Shown here piece by piece: positions 42,854-50,525 of a stretch of DNA of 64,000 bases (its first letter is position 1; each line of letters begins with the position of its first letter). The DNA is taken from contig JAGTTP010000002.1 in assembly GCA_018223365.1 (NCBI GenBank), forward strand, positions 372,001-436,000, written 5' to 3'. Origin of the DNA: Clostridiaceae bacterium Marseille-Q4145. Lineage in GTDB: Bacteria; Bacillota; Clostridia; Lachnospirales; Lachnospiraceae. The translations under genes were made by a program, and so were the position numbers. Under the pieces are notes generated by a model. The model was not told the DNA's origin. It worked only from the letters and a program-made list of their open reading frames with translations, and searched no databases.

Positions 42854-43885
42854 TTATCTTAAAAAAATCTTATACACATCATTAAAAAGAATCAGCACCA
42901 TCAATCCCATGAGAAATACAAAACCAAGGAAATGCACCATGCTCTCTTTCTCTGCCGGAAGTGCCTTTCCACGGATGGCTTCGATAATCAAGAATACCAG
43001 CCGTCCGCCATCCAGTGCAGGGATAGGCAGGAGGTTCATGACCCCCAGGTTGACGCTTAGGAGAATTGCCATCATCAGCAGATTCATAGCCACATAGAAC
43101 CAGCCATCCGGACGGGATTCCTGATAAGTATCACCGATGGCATCCACGATGCCAACCGGACCGGACATTTCATTTAAGCCCACTTGTCCGCGCACCAGCA
43201 TGGACAGGCTCTCCACCGTGGCTTTCATCCAGTAGCGGACTTCCGCCCCACTGTAGCCGAACACCTGGAACACATTTCCTTTATCCCGGTAAACAGATTT
43301 GGAAAATCCATAGAGGTAAGCTCCATTTTCACTCTGAAGCGGTGTCAGAGTCACTTTGTAGCTCTCGCCGTCTCTTTTGTAGGTTACTTCTGCGGTCTGT
43401 CCCTGATGAAGGGTACTGTAGAGGCTTACTTCCCTGTACAGAAAAGTGTGACTGCCGCCGATACTGGTGATCTGGTCACCATCCTCCATGCCGGCTGCTT
43501 CCGCTGCGGAACCGGGGATGACATTGATTACGGTACTGTCATAGCCCACTCCTGCCACAATGATCATGGCCATCAGATAGGCAAGGATAAAGTTAAAGAT
43601 GGGACCTGCCGCCACTACGGAAATCCGGGTCCAGACGGAAGCACTTCCAAAGGATCCCTCTTCGTCGCTGTCTCCATCCTCTCCCACCATCAGGCAGGAA
43701 CCGCCAAATGGAAGCAGCTTCAGAGAATACCGGGTTCCACCCCACTCATGGCTCCACAGTCTTGGTCCCATGCCAAGGGAAAATTCCGTCACCGCAATCC
43801 CGCCCCGCTTCGCCAGGAGAAAATGTCCCAACTCATGGAACAGCACAAGGGCGCTGAAAATAATCAGTGCAAAAATGATACTCAA
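42854..43885 (-). CDS. rseP: Site-2 intramembrane metalloprotease RseP/RasP
   Basis: This protease cleaves membrane-anchored anti-sigma factors, FtsL and signal-peptide remnants. The zinc motif HELGH (in LVLFHELGHFLLAKRGG, about residue 17) opens the first span, a PDZ domain lies in the middle (VINVIPGSAAEAAGMEDGDQI), and the C-terminal motif NLLPIPALDGGRLVF is intact. Start: TTG at 43885 directly after the dxr stop with AGGTGG before it; another TTG six codons upstream overlaps dxr. About 343 residues. Last gene of the operon. Confidence 0.94.
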   Translation of the reverse strand: MSIIFALIIFSALVLFHELGHFLLAKRGGIAVTEFSLGMGPRLWSHEWGGTRYSLKLLPFGGSCLMVGEDGDSDEEGSFGSASVWTRISVVAAGPIFNFILAYLMAMIIVAGVGYDSTVINVIPGSAAEAAGMEDGDQITSIGGSHTFLYREVSLYSTLHQGQTAEVTYKRDGESYKVTLTPLQSENGAYLYGFSKSVYRDKGNVFQVFGYSGAEVRYWMKATVESLSMLVRGQVGLNEMSGPVGIVDAIGDTYQESRPDGWFYVAMNLLMMAILLSVNLGVMNLLPIPALDGGRLVFLIIEAIRGKALPAEKESMVHFLGFVFLMGLMVLILFNDVYKIFLR

Positions 43886-43886
43886 T

Positions 43887-45029
43887 CTACCACCTGCTCT
43901 CAATCAGTTCATAGGTTGCCGCTTCTGTCTCCAGAATCTGCTCTACTGTCGGATTCTCTGTCACTTTATGTTCTTCCATGCAGCTTCTGATGATTTCCGG
44001 AATATCCAGAAAACCGATCTTGCGATCCAGGAATTTGGCAACTGCACGCTCATTGGCTGCATTGTAGACTGTCGGCATAGTGCCGCCTGCTGCCGCTGCA
44101 TTAAAGGCCAGCTTCAGTCCCGGGAAGTTCTCCATATCCGGCTTCTCAAAAGTAATCTGATTCAGTGTCCAGAAATCCAGACGATCTCCCGGCAGATGCC
44201 GGCGGTTCGGATAATACAGGGCATACTGGATCGGAAGTTTCATATCCGGTGTGCCAAGCTGCGCGATGACCGCGCCGTCCACGAACTCTACCATGGAATG
44301 GATGATACTCTTCGGCTGTACCACAATCTGAATATCTTTTGGCTCCACACCAAAGAGCCAGCGGGCCTCCATCATTTCCAGTCCCTTATTGACCAGAGTT
44401 GCCGAATCAATGGTAATCTTTCTTCCCATGGACCAGTTGGGATGCTTCAGTGCGTCCTCCACCTGGACATTTTTCAGTTCTTCTTTTTTCTTTCCGCGGA
44501 ACGGGCCGCCGGATGCCGTCAGAAGAATCTTCTTCAGCTGATCCTTATGCTCACCGTTCAGGCACTGGAAAATGGCGCTGTGCTCGCTGTCCACCGGGAG
44601 AATTTTCACATGACACTCTTCTGCCAGCGGCATGATAATGTGTCCTGCGGTTACCAGAGTCTCTTTATTTGCCAGCGCAATGTCTTTTCCCGCTTTCATG
44701 GCTGCAATGGTCGGACGGATACCGATCATACCGACGATAGCCGTTACCAGAATCTCAGATGCCGGGTCTGTTGCCACTTCCAGAAGTCCATCCATACCGG
44801 ATACGACTTTTACCGGAAGATCCTTTACACGATCCCGTAATTCTTTTGCTTTTTCCTCGGTCCACATAGCCGCCAGAACCGGATGAAATTCCCGGATCTG
44901 TTTTTCCATCAGATCAACGTTGCCGCCTGCTGCCAGTGCGGTAATCTGAAGATCTCCGTTCTCCCGTACCACTTCCAGGGTCTGGGTACCGATGGAACCG
45001 GTGGAACCTAATATTGCTACTTTCTTCAT
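43887..45029 (-). CDS. dxr: 1-deoxy-D-xylulose 5-phosphate reductoisomerase
   Basis: The second step of the MEP isoprenoid pathway: NADPH-dependent rearrangement and reduction of DXP. The N-terminal NADPH motif is KKVAILGSTGSIGTQTLEV. NKETLVTAG (about 125), the acidic metal site VDSEHSAIFQCL (about 150) and SATLVNKGLEMMEA mark the catalytic domain. The ATG at 45029 follows AGGAG and gives 380 residues. It lies between cdsA and rseP, the common Firmicutes order. Confidence 0.96.
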   Translation of the reverse strand: MKKVAILGSTGSIGTQTLEVVRENGDLQITALAAGGNVDLMEKQIREFHPVLAAMWTEEKAKELRDRVKDLPVKVVSGMDGLLEVATDPASEILVTAIVGMIGIRPTIAAMKAGKDIALANKETLVTAGHIIMPLAEECHVKILPVDSEHSAIFQCLNGEHKDQLKKILLTASGGPFRGKKKEELKNVQVEDALKHPNWSMGRKITIDSATLVNKGLEMMEARWLFGVEPKDIQIVVQPKSIIHSMVEFVDGAVIAQLGTPDMKLPIQYALYYPNRRHLPGDRLDFWTLNQITFEKPDMENFPGLKLAFNAAAAGGTMPTVYNAANERAVAKFLDRKIGFLDIPEIIRSCMEEHKVTENPTVEQILETEAATYELIESRW

Positions 45030-45056
45030 CGTTCTTCTCTCCTGTAGAATCTCCAA

Positions 45057-45866
45057 TTAATGGTTAAAATATAATGCCAGAATGTAAATCATGGGCGCGG
45101 TCACAATAACGCTGTCAAACCGGTCCAGAATACCGCCGTGTCCCGGGATGAGGGTTCCATAATCCTTGATATCATGTTGTCTCTTCACCGCAGAAGCTGC
45201 CAGATCACCGATCTGGGAGGCAGCCGCGCCGACTCCACAGATTACCGCATAAAGTCCCGGATCTCCCTCTGCCAGTGCACCGAACAGAGCACCAAGAAGG
45301 GCAGCGCCCACCACGCCGCCTACGGCACCTTCGATGGATTTCTTCGGGCTTAACACCGGCGCCAGCTTGTGTTTGCCAATGAGCACACCGGTGCAGTAGG
45401 CACAGGTATCACAGCCCCAGGCGCTTAAGAAAATAAGCCATACCAGCTGAAAGCCATCCTCCAGCATCCGGGTCTGGTAAATAAAACTCAACATGACCGG
45501 CACATACAGAATTCCAAAATAGGCTTCCGTAATCTTCCGGGTATCATACTTCGGAAAAGAAAATACATAAACAGCCAGAAACAGCATCAGGGTAATAACC
45601 AGAGTCATCCACAGATTTTCTTTCCATGCCAGATCTCCTCCGCAGACAATCCACTCTATAAATGCCCACATAACGGTTCCGATCATACCAATCCACCAGA
45701 GCAGATCATTTTTCTGAATATCCACTGCCCGGTAAAATTCATGCAGTCCCACAAAGCCGGCCAGCGTCACCGCAATCCAAAGAGGCCAGCTGCCATAGGC
45801 ACCAGTCACCAAAATGATTGCCACCAGAAGGATTCCGCTTCCCAGTCTGGTTAAAAATGATTTCAT
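45057..45866 (-). CDS. cdsA: Phosphatidate cytidylyltransferase
   Basis: CdsA makes CDP-diacylglycerol from phosphatidic acid and CTP, the branch point for phospholipids. Seven to eight membrane spans are visible and the C-terminal signature is complete: SAVKRQHDIKDYGTLIPGHG followed by GILDRFDS. 269 residues is normal. Its start overlaps the uppS stop by four bases (ATGA), so translation is coupled. Confidence 0.95.
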   Translation of the reverse strand: MKSFLTRLGSGILLVAIILVTGAYGSWPLWIAVTLAGFVGLHEFYRAVDIQKNDLLWWIGMIGTVMWAFIEWIVCGGDLAWKENLWMTLVITLMLFLAVYVFSFPKYDTRKITEAYFGILYVPVMLSFIYQTRMLEDGFQLVWLIFLSAWGCDTCAYCTGVLIGKHKLAPVLSPKKSIEGAVGGVVGAALLGALFGALAEGDPGLYAVICGVGAAASQIGDLAASAVKRQHDIKDYGTLIPGHGGILDRFDSVIVTAPMIYILALYFNH

Positions 45867-46558
45867 TCTTCCTTCACTCCCCCATAACGACGATCTCTGC
45901 CGTTATATTTTTCAATGGCTTTTTCCAGTTCTGCCTTGTTAAAATCAGGCCACGGCACATCTGTAAAATAAAATTCCGTATACGCCAGCTGCCACATAAG
46001 GTAATTGGAAAGACGCAGCTCTCCGCTGGTACGGATCAGAAGATCCGGATCCGGGATGCCTGCCGTATCCAGATGGTCAGAAATCGTCTCCTCCGTAATA
46101 TCCTCCGGACGGATACCTTCCTCCACAATCTTCGTCACGGCTCTGCGGATCTCATCACGGCTTCCATAGTTGATGGCAATGGTAAAATTCAATCCATCCT
46201 GATCTTTGGACTCTTCTTCCAGTTTTGCAATGCTGTCCTGGATATCCTGTGCCAGTCCGGTCTTATCACCGATGACGCGGACTTTCATATGATTCTTCTT
46301 TGCTGTTTTGACACAGGTTTTCATATAATTGCGGAGCAGTGTCATAAGGGCATCCACTTCATCCTTGCTGCGCTTCCAGTTCTCCGTGGAAAAAGCATAG
46401 ACCGTCAGATATTTAATCCCCATATTATATGCTTCTTCACAGATTCTCTCCACATTTTTTGCACCCTGGACATGTCCGTAATTACGGGGCATTCCCTTTG
46501 CCTTTGCCCAGCGGCCGTTGCCGTCCAGAATAATGGCTACATGCTGCGGAATCTTCAT
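45863..46558 (-). CDS. uppS: Isoprenyl (undecaprenyl diphosphate) synthase
   Basis: A cis-prenyltransferase making the C55 lipid carrier for peptidoglycan. The opening HVAIILDGNGRWAKAKGMPR carries the catalytic Asp, then FSTENWKRSKDEVDALM and the C-terminal RTSGELRLSNYLMWQLAYTE and FTDVPWPDF. 231 residues is normal. The 113-base gap before it contains a GC-rich imperfect hairpin (AGGCTGC / GCAGCCT), otherwise nothing. Confidence 0.96.
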   Translation of the reverse strand: MKIPQHVAIILDGNGRWAKAKGMPRNYGHVQGAKNVERICEEAYNMGIKYLTVYAFSTENWKRSKDEVDALMTLLRNYMKTCVKTAKKNHMKVRVIGDKTGLAQDIQDSIAKLEEESKDQDGLNFTIAINYGSRDEIRRAVTKIVEEGIRPEDITEETISDHLDTAGIPDPDLLIRTSGELRLSNYLMWQLAYTEFYFTDVPWPDFNKAELEKAIEKYNGRDRRYGGVKEE

Positions 46559-46591
46559 ATTATTTCATCCTCCACATTTCCTTAAAACGTA

Positions 46592-46660
46592 TTTTAGGCT
46601 GCCGCCGGGAAGAAAGCTCAATATTTCCCACACTTTCTCCATTCCGACAGCAGCCTCCCT
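46592..46660 (-). terminator. Imperfect hairpin between frr and uppS
   Basis: AGGCTGCCGCCGG and CCGACAGCAGCCT can pair around a 42-base loop; AAAATACGTTTT follows on the minus strand. It may be a weak terminator or attenuator inside the operon. Confidence 0.35.
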
Positions 46661-46671
46661 CACCGCATGCC

Positions 46672-47226
46672 TTATACGGTCATAATCTCTTTTGTCTTCT
46701 CTTCAATGGCTTTGTCGATGTCGGCAATATATTTGTCCGTCATCTTCTGCACCTTGGTCTCCAGATCTTTCTGGTCATCCTCAGTCAGCTCATTGTTCTT
46801 GTTCATCTTCTTGAATGCTTCGTTTGCATCACGACGGATGTTACGGATGGCAACCTTTGCCTCGTCACCTTTTTTCTTTACATCCTTTGCCAGCACCTTT
46901 CTGCGCTCCTCTGTCAGCTCCGGGAATACCAGACGGATGGAAGAACCATCGTTGGTCGGATTGATGCCAAGCTCAGAAGTCATGATGGCTTTCTCGATCT
47001 CTTTGATCATTTTCTTTTCCCACGGCTGAATCTGGATGATTCTTGCCTCCGGAACAGAAATATTTCCAACCTGCTGCAGCGGGGTCGGTGTTCCGTAATA
47101 ATCTACTTTAATTTTATCCAGCACATGCGGATTGGCACGTCCTGCACGGATAGCTGCCAGATCTCTTCCCAGTGCATCAAAGGATTTGGTCATTTTGCTC
47201 TCATATACCTGTAATCTCTCGTCCAT
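46672..47226 (-). CDS. frr: Ribosome recycling factor
   Basis: RRF splits post-termination ribosomes with EF-G. The tRNA-like three-helix bundle is evident: MTKSFDALGRDLAAIRAGRANP near the start, VDYYGTPTPLQQVGNISVPEAR in the beta domain and ERRKVLAKDVKKKGDEAKVAIRNIRRDA. 184 residues is standard. It is 15 bases after pyrH. Confidence 0.97.
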   Translation of the reverse strand: MDERLQVYESKMTKSFDALGRDLAAIRAGRANPHVLDKIKVDYYGTPTPLQQVGNISVPEARIIQIQPWEKKMIKEIEKAIMTSELGINPTNDGSSIRLVFPELTEERRKVLAKDVKKKGDEAKVAIRNIRRDANEAFKKMNKNNELTEDDQKDLETKVQKMTDKYIADIDKAIEEKTKEIMTV

Positions 47227-47241
47227 GAATAAGTCCTCCCT

Positions 47242-47937
47242 TTAAACCGTTACTTTCGTTCCGGAAAATTTTCCCTTTAATGTATTCACAATGCTGTTCT
47301 CTTCATTTAACCCGAATACCATCATGGGCATCTTGTTCTCCATACACATAATGGAAGCGGTCAGATCCATCACTCCAAGCTTCTGATCGATGACGGTCTG
47401 GATGGAAATCTCGTCATATTTCTTTGCATCCGGATTCAGCTTCGGATCGCTGTCATAAATACCGTCCACTGCTTTTGCCAGCAGAATGACATCTGCTTCA
47501 ATCTCAATGGCTCTGAGGGTTGTCGTGGTATCCGTAGAGAAATACGGATGTCCGGTTCCGCCTGCGAAGAAGGTTACCACGCCCTTCTCCAGACACTCTA
47601 CCGCTGCATCCTTGGTAAACATCTCTGCCATGGGTCCCATGGTAAACGGAGTAAATACCTTCGTCTTCATGCCGACACTGCGGAAAATCTCGGACACGTA
47701 AATGCAGTTCATAACCGTTGCCAGCATTCCGATCTGGTCGGATTTGGTACGGTCAATGTTCTCGCTGGTTCTTCCGCGCCAGAAGTTGCCGCCGCCGATA
47801 ACTACGCCTACCTGCACGCCGCTGTCGCAGACTTCCTTTACCTGTTTTGCCACCTGTACGCAGGTCGCCTCGTCAAAACCGGTGTGCTTCTCGCCTGCGA
47901 GAGCCTCACCGCTCAGTTTCAGTAATACACGCTTCAT
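47242..47937 (-). CDS. pyrH: Uridylate (UMP) kinase
   Basis: PyrH phosphorylates UMP to UDP. The amino-acid-kinase fold is recognised by MKRVLLKLSGEALAG at the start, VVIGGGNFWRG (about residue 51), FFAGGTGHPYFSTDTTT (about 130) and the DLTASIMC stretch. The ATG at 47937 has GAGGTG 5 bases upstream and gives 231 residues. In most Firmicutes rpsB and tsf come just before pyrH; here dtd lies upstream instead. Confidence 0.96.
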   Translation of the reverse strand: MKRVLLKLSGEALAGEKHTGFDEATCVQVAKQVKEVCDSGVQVGVVIGGGNFWRGRTSENIDRTKSDQIGMLATVMNCIYVSEIFRSVGMKTKVFTPFTMGPMAEMFTKDAAVECLEKGVVTFFAGGTGHPYFSTDTTTTLRAIEIEADVILLAKAVDGIYDSDPKLNPDAKKYDEISIQTVIDQKLGVMDLTASIMCMENKMPMMVFGLNEENSIVNTLKGKFSGTKVTV

Positions 47938-48025
47938 ATAGCACCTCTGTCTGTTTCTTTGCGGTACAGTTTGCATACTTTCACCGTCCGCTTACTCTGT
48001 CAACACTTTACCATAGATTCCCCAT

Positions 48026-48475
48026 TTATGCAAGCTGATCGGAATCAAGAAGAATAGTAAAGGGTCCATCGTTTAAAAGCTCCACCTTCATGTCTGCGCC
48101 GAACTCCCCGGTCTCCACGATTTCTACCCGTTCCCGGCACTTTGCAATGATGTATTCATACATTTCATTTGCCATGTCCGGCTTACCTGCCTTGATAAAG
48201 CTGGGACGGTTGCCATGCTTACAGTCCGCATACAGGGTAAACTGGGAAATCAAAAGAAGGCTTCCGCCTACTGTATGTATATCCAGATTGGTCTTTCCGT
48301 TCTCGTCCTCAAAAATACGGAGTCCCAGCAGTTTTTTCACCATTTTATCTGCGGTCTCTTTTGTGTCCTCATCAGACACGCCGATCAGCACCATAAATCC
48401 CTGTCCGATCTTTCCAATGACATTGCCGTCTACGGTTACGGATGCATGGGTTACTCTCTGTACTACAAATCTCAT
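48026..48475 (-). CDS. dtd: D-aminoacyl-tRNA deacylase
   Basis: Dtd removes D-amino acids mischarged on tRNA. It begins MRFVVQRVTHASVTVDG and shows the catalytic SQFTLYAD (about residue 77) and the cross-subunit Gly-Pro motif, here as NDGPFTILLDS near the C-terminus. 149 residues is full length. It follows maf by about 20 bases. Confidence 0.96.
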   Translation of the reverse strand: MRFVVQRVTHASVTVDGNVIGKIGQGFMVLIGVSDEDTKETADKMVKKLLGLRIFEDENGKTNLDIHTVGGSLLLISQFTLYADCKHGNRPSFIKAGKPDMANEMYEYIIAKCRERVEIVETGEFGADMKVELLNDGPFTILLDSDQLA

Positions 48476-48496
48476 CTTCTGTCTCCTTATGTTTCC

Positions 48497-49078
48497 TTAT
48501 TTTCTAAGATCGATGCCTGCTGCCAGCACCTCCTGGTAGAGCCGCCCTACCGGGAGCCCTACCACATTATTATAATCACCTTCAATGCCGGATACATAAG
48601 CCGCAAACAGTCCCTGGATGCCGTAAGCACCGGCCTTATCCATAGGTTCTCCACTTGCCACATAATCCCGGATCTGTTCTTCTGTCATGGGATAAACATG
48701 CACGTGAGTAGTCTCTGCAAAACAGATCTCTTTTTTCCTGACTCCATCCCGCAAAATGACCGTCACTCCGGTCAATACCTGATGGGTCCGTCCCTGCAGC
48801 ATCCGGATCATCCGCACAGCGTCCTCCTGATCCTTTGGTTTTCCCAGGATTTCATGATCTGCCGCCACTACCGTATCTGCACCAATCACCACATCTCCGT
48901 CGGTCCGCGCTGCCACTTCCCGTGCTTTCTGCCGGGACAGCTCCTTTACTGCCTCCTCCGGTACCGTGGTATTAATGATTTCTTCTCCCTCTGCTTTCAC
49001 GATCTCAAAAGAAATTCCGACCTGTGCCAGCAGTTCTTTCCGTCTCGGTGAGCCGGAAGCAAGTATGATGTTTCTCAT
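48497..49078 (-). CDS. maf: Maf-family nucleoside triphosphate pyrophosphatase
   Basis: A house-cleaning NTP pyrophosphatase (dTTP/UTP class), linked to septum inhibition in Bacillus. Motifs: ILASGSPRRKELL at the start, VIGADTVV (about 70) with the catalytic Asp, and ILGKPKDQEDAVRMI and AGAYGIQG. 193 residues is typical. It follows eno by about 70 bases. Confidence 0.94.
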   Translation of the reverse strand: MRNIILASGSPRRKELLAQVGISFEIVKAEGEEIINTTVPEEAVKELSRQKAREVAARTDGDVVIGADTVVAADHEILGKPKDQEDAVRMIRMLQGRTHQVLTGVTVILRDGVRKKEICFAETTHVHVYPMTEEQIRDYVASGEPMDKAGAYGIQGLFAAYVSGIEGDYNNVVGLPVGRLYQEVLAAGIDLRK

Positions 49079-49151
49079 AGATTTTTCTCCTCGTAACTGT
49101 TACCGCTATTCAGTGTACCAATTCCCGGCCTGGATTGCAATCTATAATCTG

Positions 49152-50456
49152 TCACTCTTTTGCAAAAGGGTTTCGGTAGGAAGCCAGTTCTCCCAGTTCC
49201 TCCTGAATCCGCAGCAGCTGGTTATATTTCTCCGTCCGCTCTGCCCGGCAGGGTGCCCCTGTCTTAATCTGTCCGGCGCCAACCGCCACAGCAAGGTCTG
49301 CAATCATGCTCTCGCAGGTTTCTCCACTTCGATGGGAAATAATTGTCCGGTAACCAGCCCTGTGTGCCATATGGATCGCATTGAGAGATTCTGTCAGCGT
49401 ACCAATCTGATTGAGTTTAATCAAAATCGCATTGGCTGCTCCCAACTGGATCCCGCAGGCCAGACGTTTTGTATTCGTCACAAAGAGATCATCCCCCACC
49501 AGCTGAAGCTTCCCGCCTAACCGTTCTGTCATAAGCTGCCAGCCGTCCCAGTCATCTTCCGACAGACCATCCTCCACAGATACCAGTGGGTATTTTTCTG
49601 CCAGCGCTTCATAATAATCAATGAGATCTTCTGAACTTCTGCTCACCAGATGACCGCCTTCTTTCGCCTCGCCCGGAAATTCATACCGGCCGCTCTTCTC
49701 ACTCACCAGTTCACTGGCTGCCGCATCCATGGCAAATACAAAATCCGTTCCCGGTTCATATCCCGCTTCTTCCACAGCCTCTTTCAGATACCAGAATGCT
49801 TCCTCTGCATTTTTCAGATCCGGGGCAAATCCGCCCTCATCTCCCACCGCTGCTGAAAGGCCTTCCTTTGCGAGCAGCAGTTTCAGTTTGTGATACACTT
49901 CTACTCCCATGCGCAGTCCTTCCCGGAAACAGCAGGCACCCACCGGCATAATCATAAACTCCTGAAAATCCAGGGAATTGGCCGCATGACGTCCTCCATT
50001 TAAGACATTCATCATGGGAACCGGCATGACGTCCGTCCCCACTCCTCCCAGATACTGATAAAGAGGCACGCCAAGGGCTGCTGCCGCTGCTTTCGCCACC
50101 GCCGCAGACACCGCCAGAATGGCGTTTGCTCCCAGGTTGGACTTATTTTCCGTACCATCCGCATCGATCAGCAGATGGTCAATATACCCCTGATTCAAGG
50201 CATTTTCTCCCAGCAGTACATTGGCAATCTTTGTATTCACATTGGAAATGGCTTTCTCCACGCCCAGTCCAAGGAACCGCTCCTGCCCATCCCGCAGCTC
50301 CACTGCTTCAAACCGCCCGGTAGATGCCCCTGAAGGAACCGACGCCCGGCCTTTATGGATGCCGTCCAGAATAACTTCCGCTTCTACCGTAGGATTCCCC
50401 CTGGAATCCAGGATTTCTCTTGCGTAAATATAAGTGATTGGCAGATACAGATTCAT
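49152..50456 (-). CDS. eno: Enolase (phosphopyruvate hydratase)
   Basis: Converts 2-phosphoglycerate to PEP. Key sequences: REILDSRGNPTVEAEV (start), SGASTGRFEAVEL (active-site loop), GDEGGFAPDL (catalytic Glu, about 208), SVEDGLSEDDWDGW, VGDDLFVTN (metal Asp), LIKLNQIGTL (catalytic Lys, about 341) and SHRSGET near the end. The last reads SGETCESMIADLAV where most enolases have SGETED. 434 residues is normal. The start codon lies directly after the U run of a hairpin (50457-50503) whose 3' arm holds the ribosome binding site. Confidence 0.95.
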   Translation of the reverse strand: MNLYLPITYIYAREILDSRGNPTVEAEVILDGIHKGRASVPSGASTGRFEAVELRDGQERFLGLGVEKAISNVNTKIANVLLGENALNQGYIDHLLIDADGTENKSNLGANAILAVSAAVAKAAAAALGVPLYQYLGGVGTDVMPVPMMNVLNGGRHAANSLDFQEFMIMPVGACCFREGLRMGVEVYHKLKLLLAKEGLSAAVGDEGGFAPDLKNAEEAFWYLKEAVEEAGYEPGTDFVFAMDAAASELVSEKSGRYEFPGEAKEGGHLVSRSSEDLIDYYEALAEKYPLVSVEDGLSEDDWDGWQLMTERLGGKLQLVGDDLFVTNTKRLACGIQLGAANAILIKLNQIGTLTESLNAIHMAHRAGYRTIISHRSGETCESMIADLAVAVGAGQIKTGAPCRAERTEKYNQLLRIQEELGELASYRNPFAKE

Positions 50457-50503
50457 AAAAAAAGAACCTCCTCATACTGTTTTTGATAGTATGAGCAGGT
50501 TCT
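50457..50503 (-). promoter_or_regulatory. Terminator-like hairpin containing the eno ribosome binding site
   Basis: On the minus strand AGAACCT.CTCATACT pairs with AGTATGAG.AGGTTCT (50463-50503), one interior mismatch, loop of nine, followed by seven U and at once the AUG of eno. The 3' arm includes GAGGAGG, the only Shine-Dalgarno sequence for eno. The hairpin therefore looks able both to end the upstream transcript and to block eno translation. Confidence 0.75.
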
Positions 50504-50525
50504 TCTGCTTCTATTCCGGTTTGAA

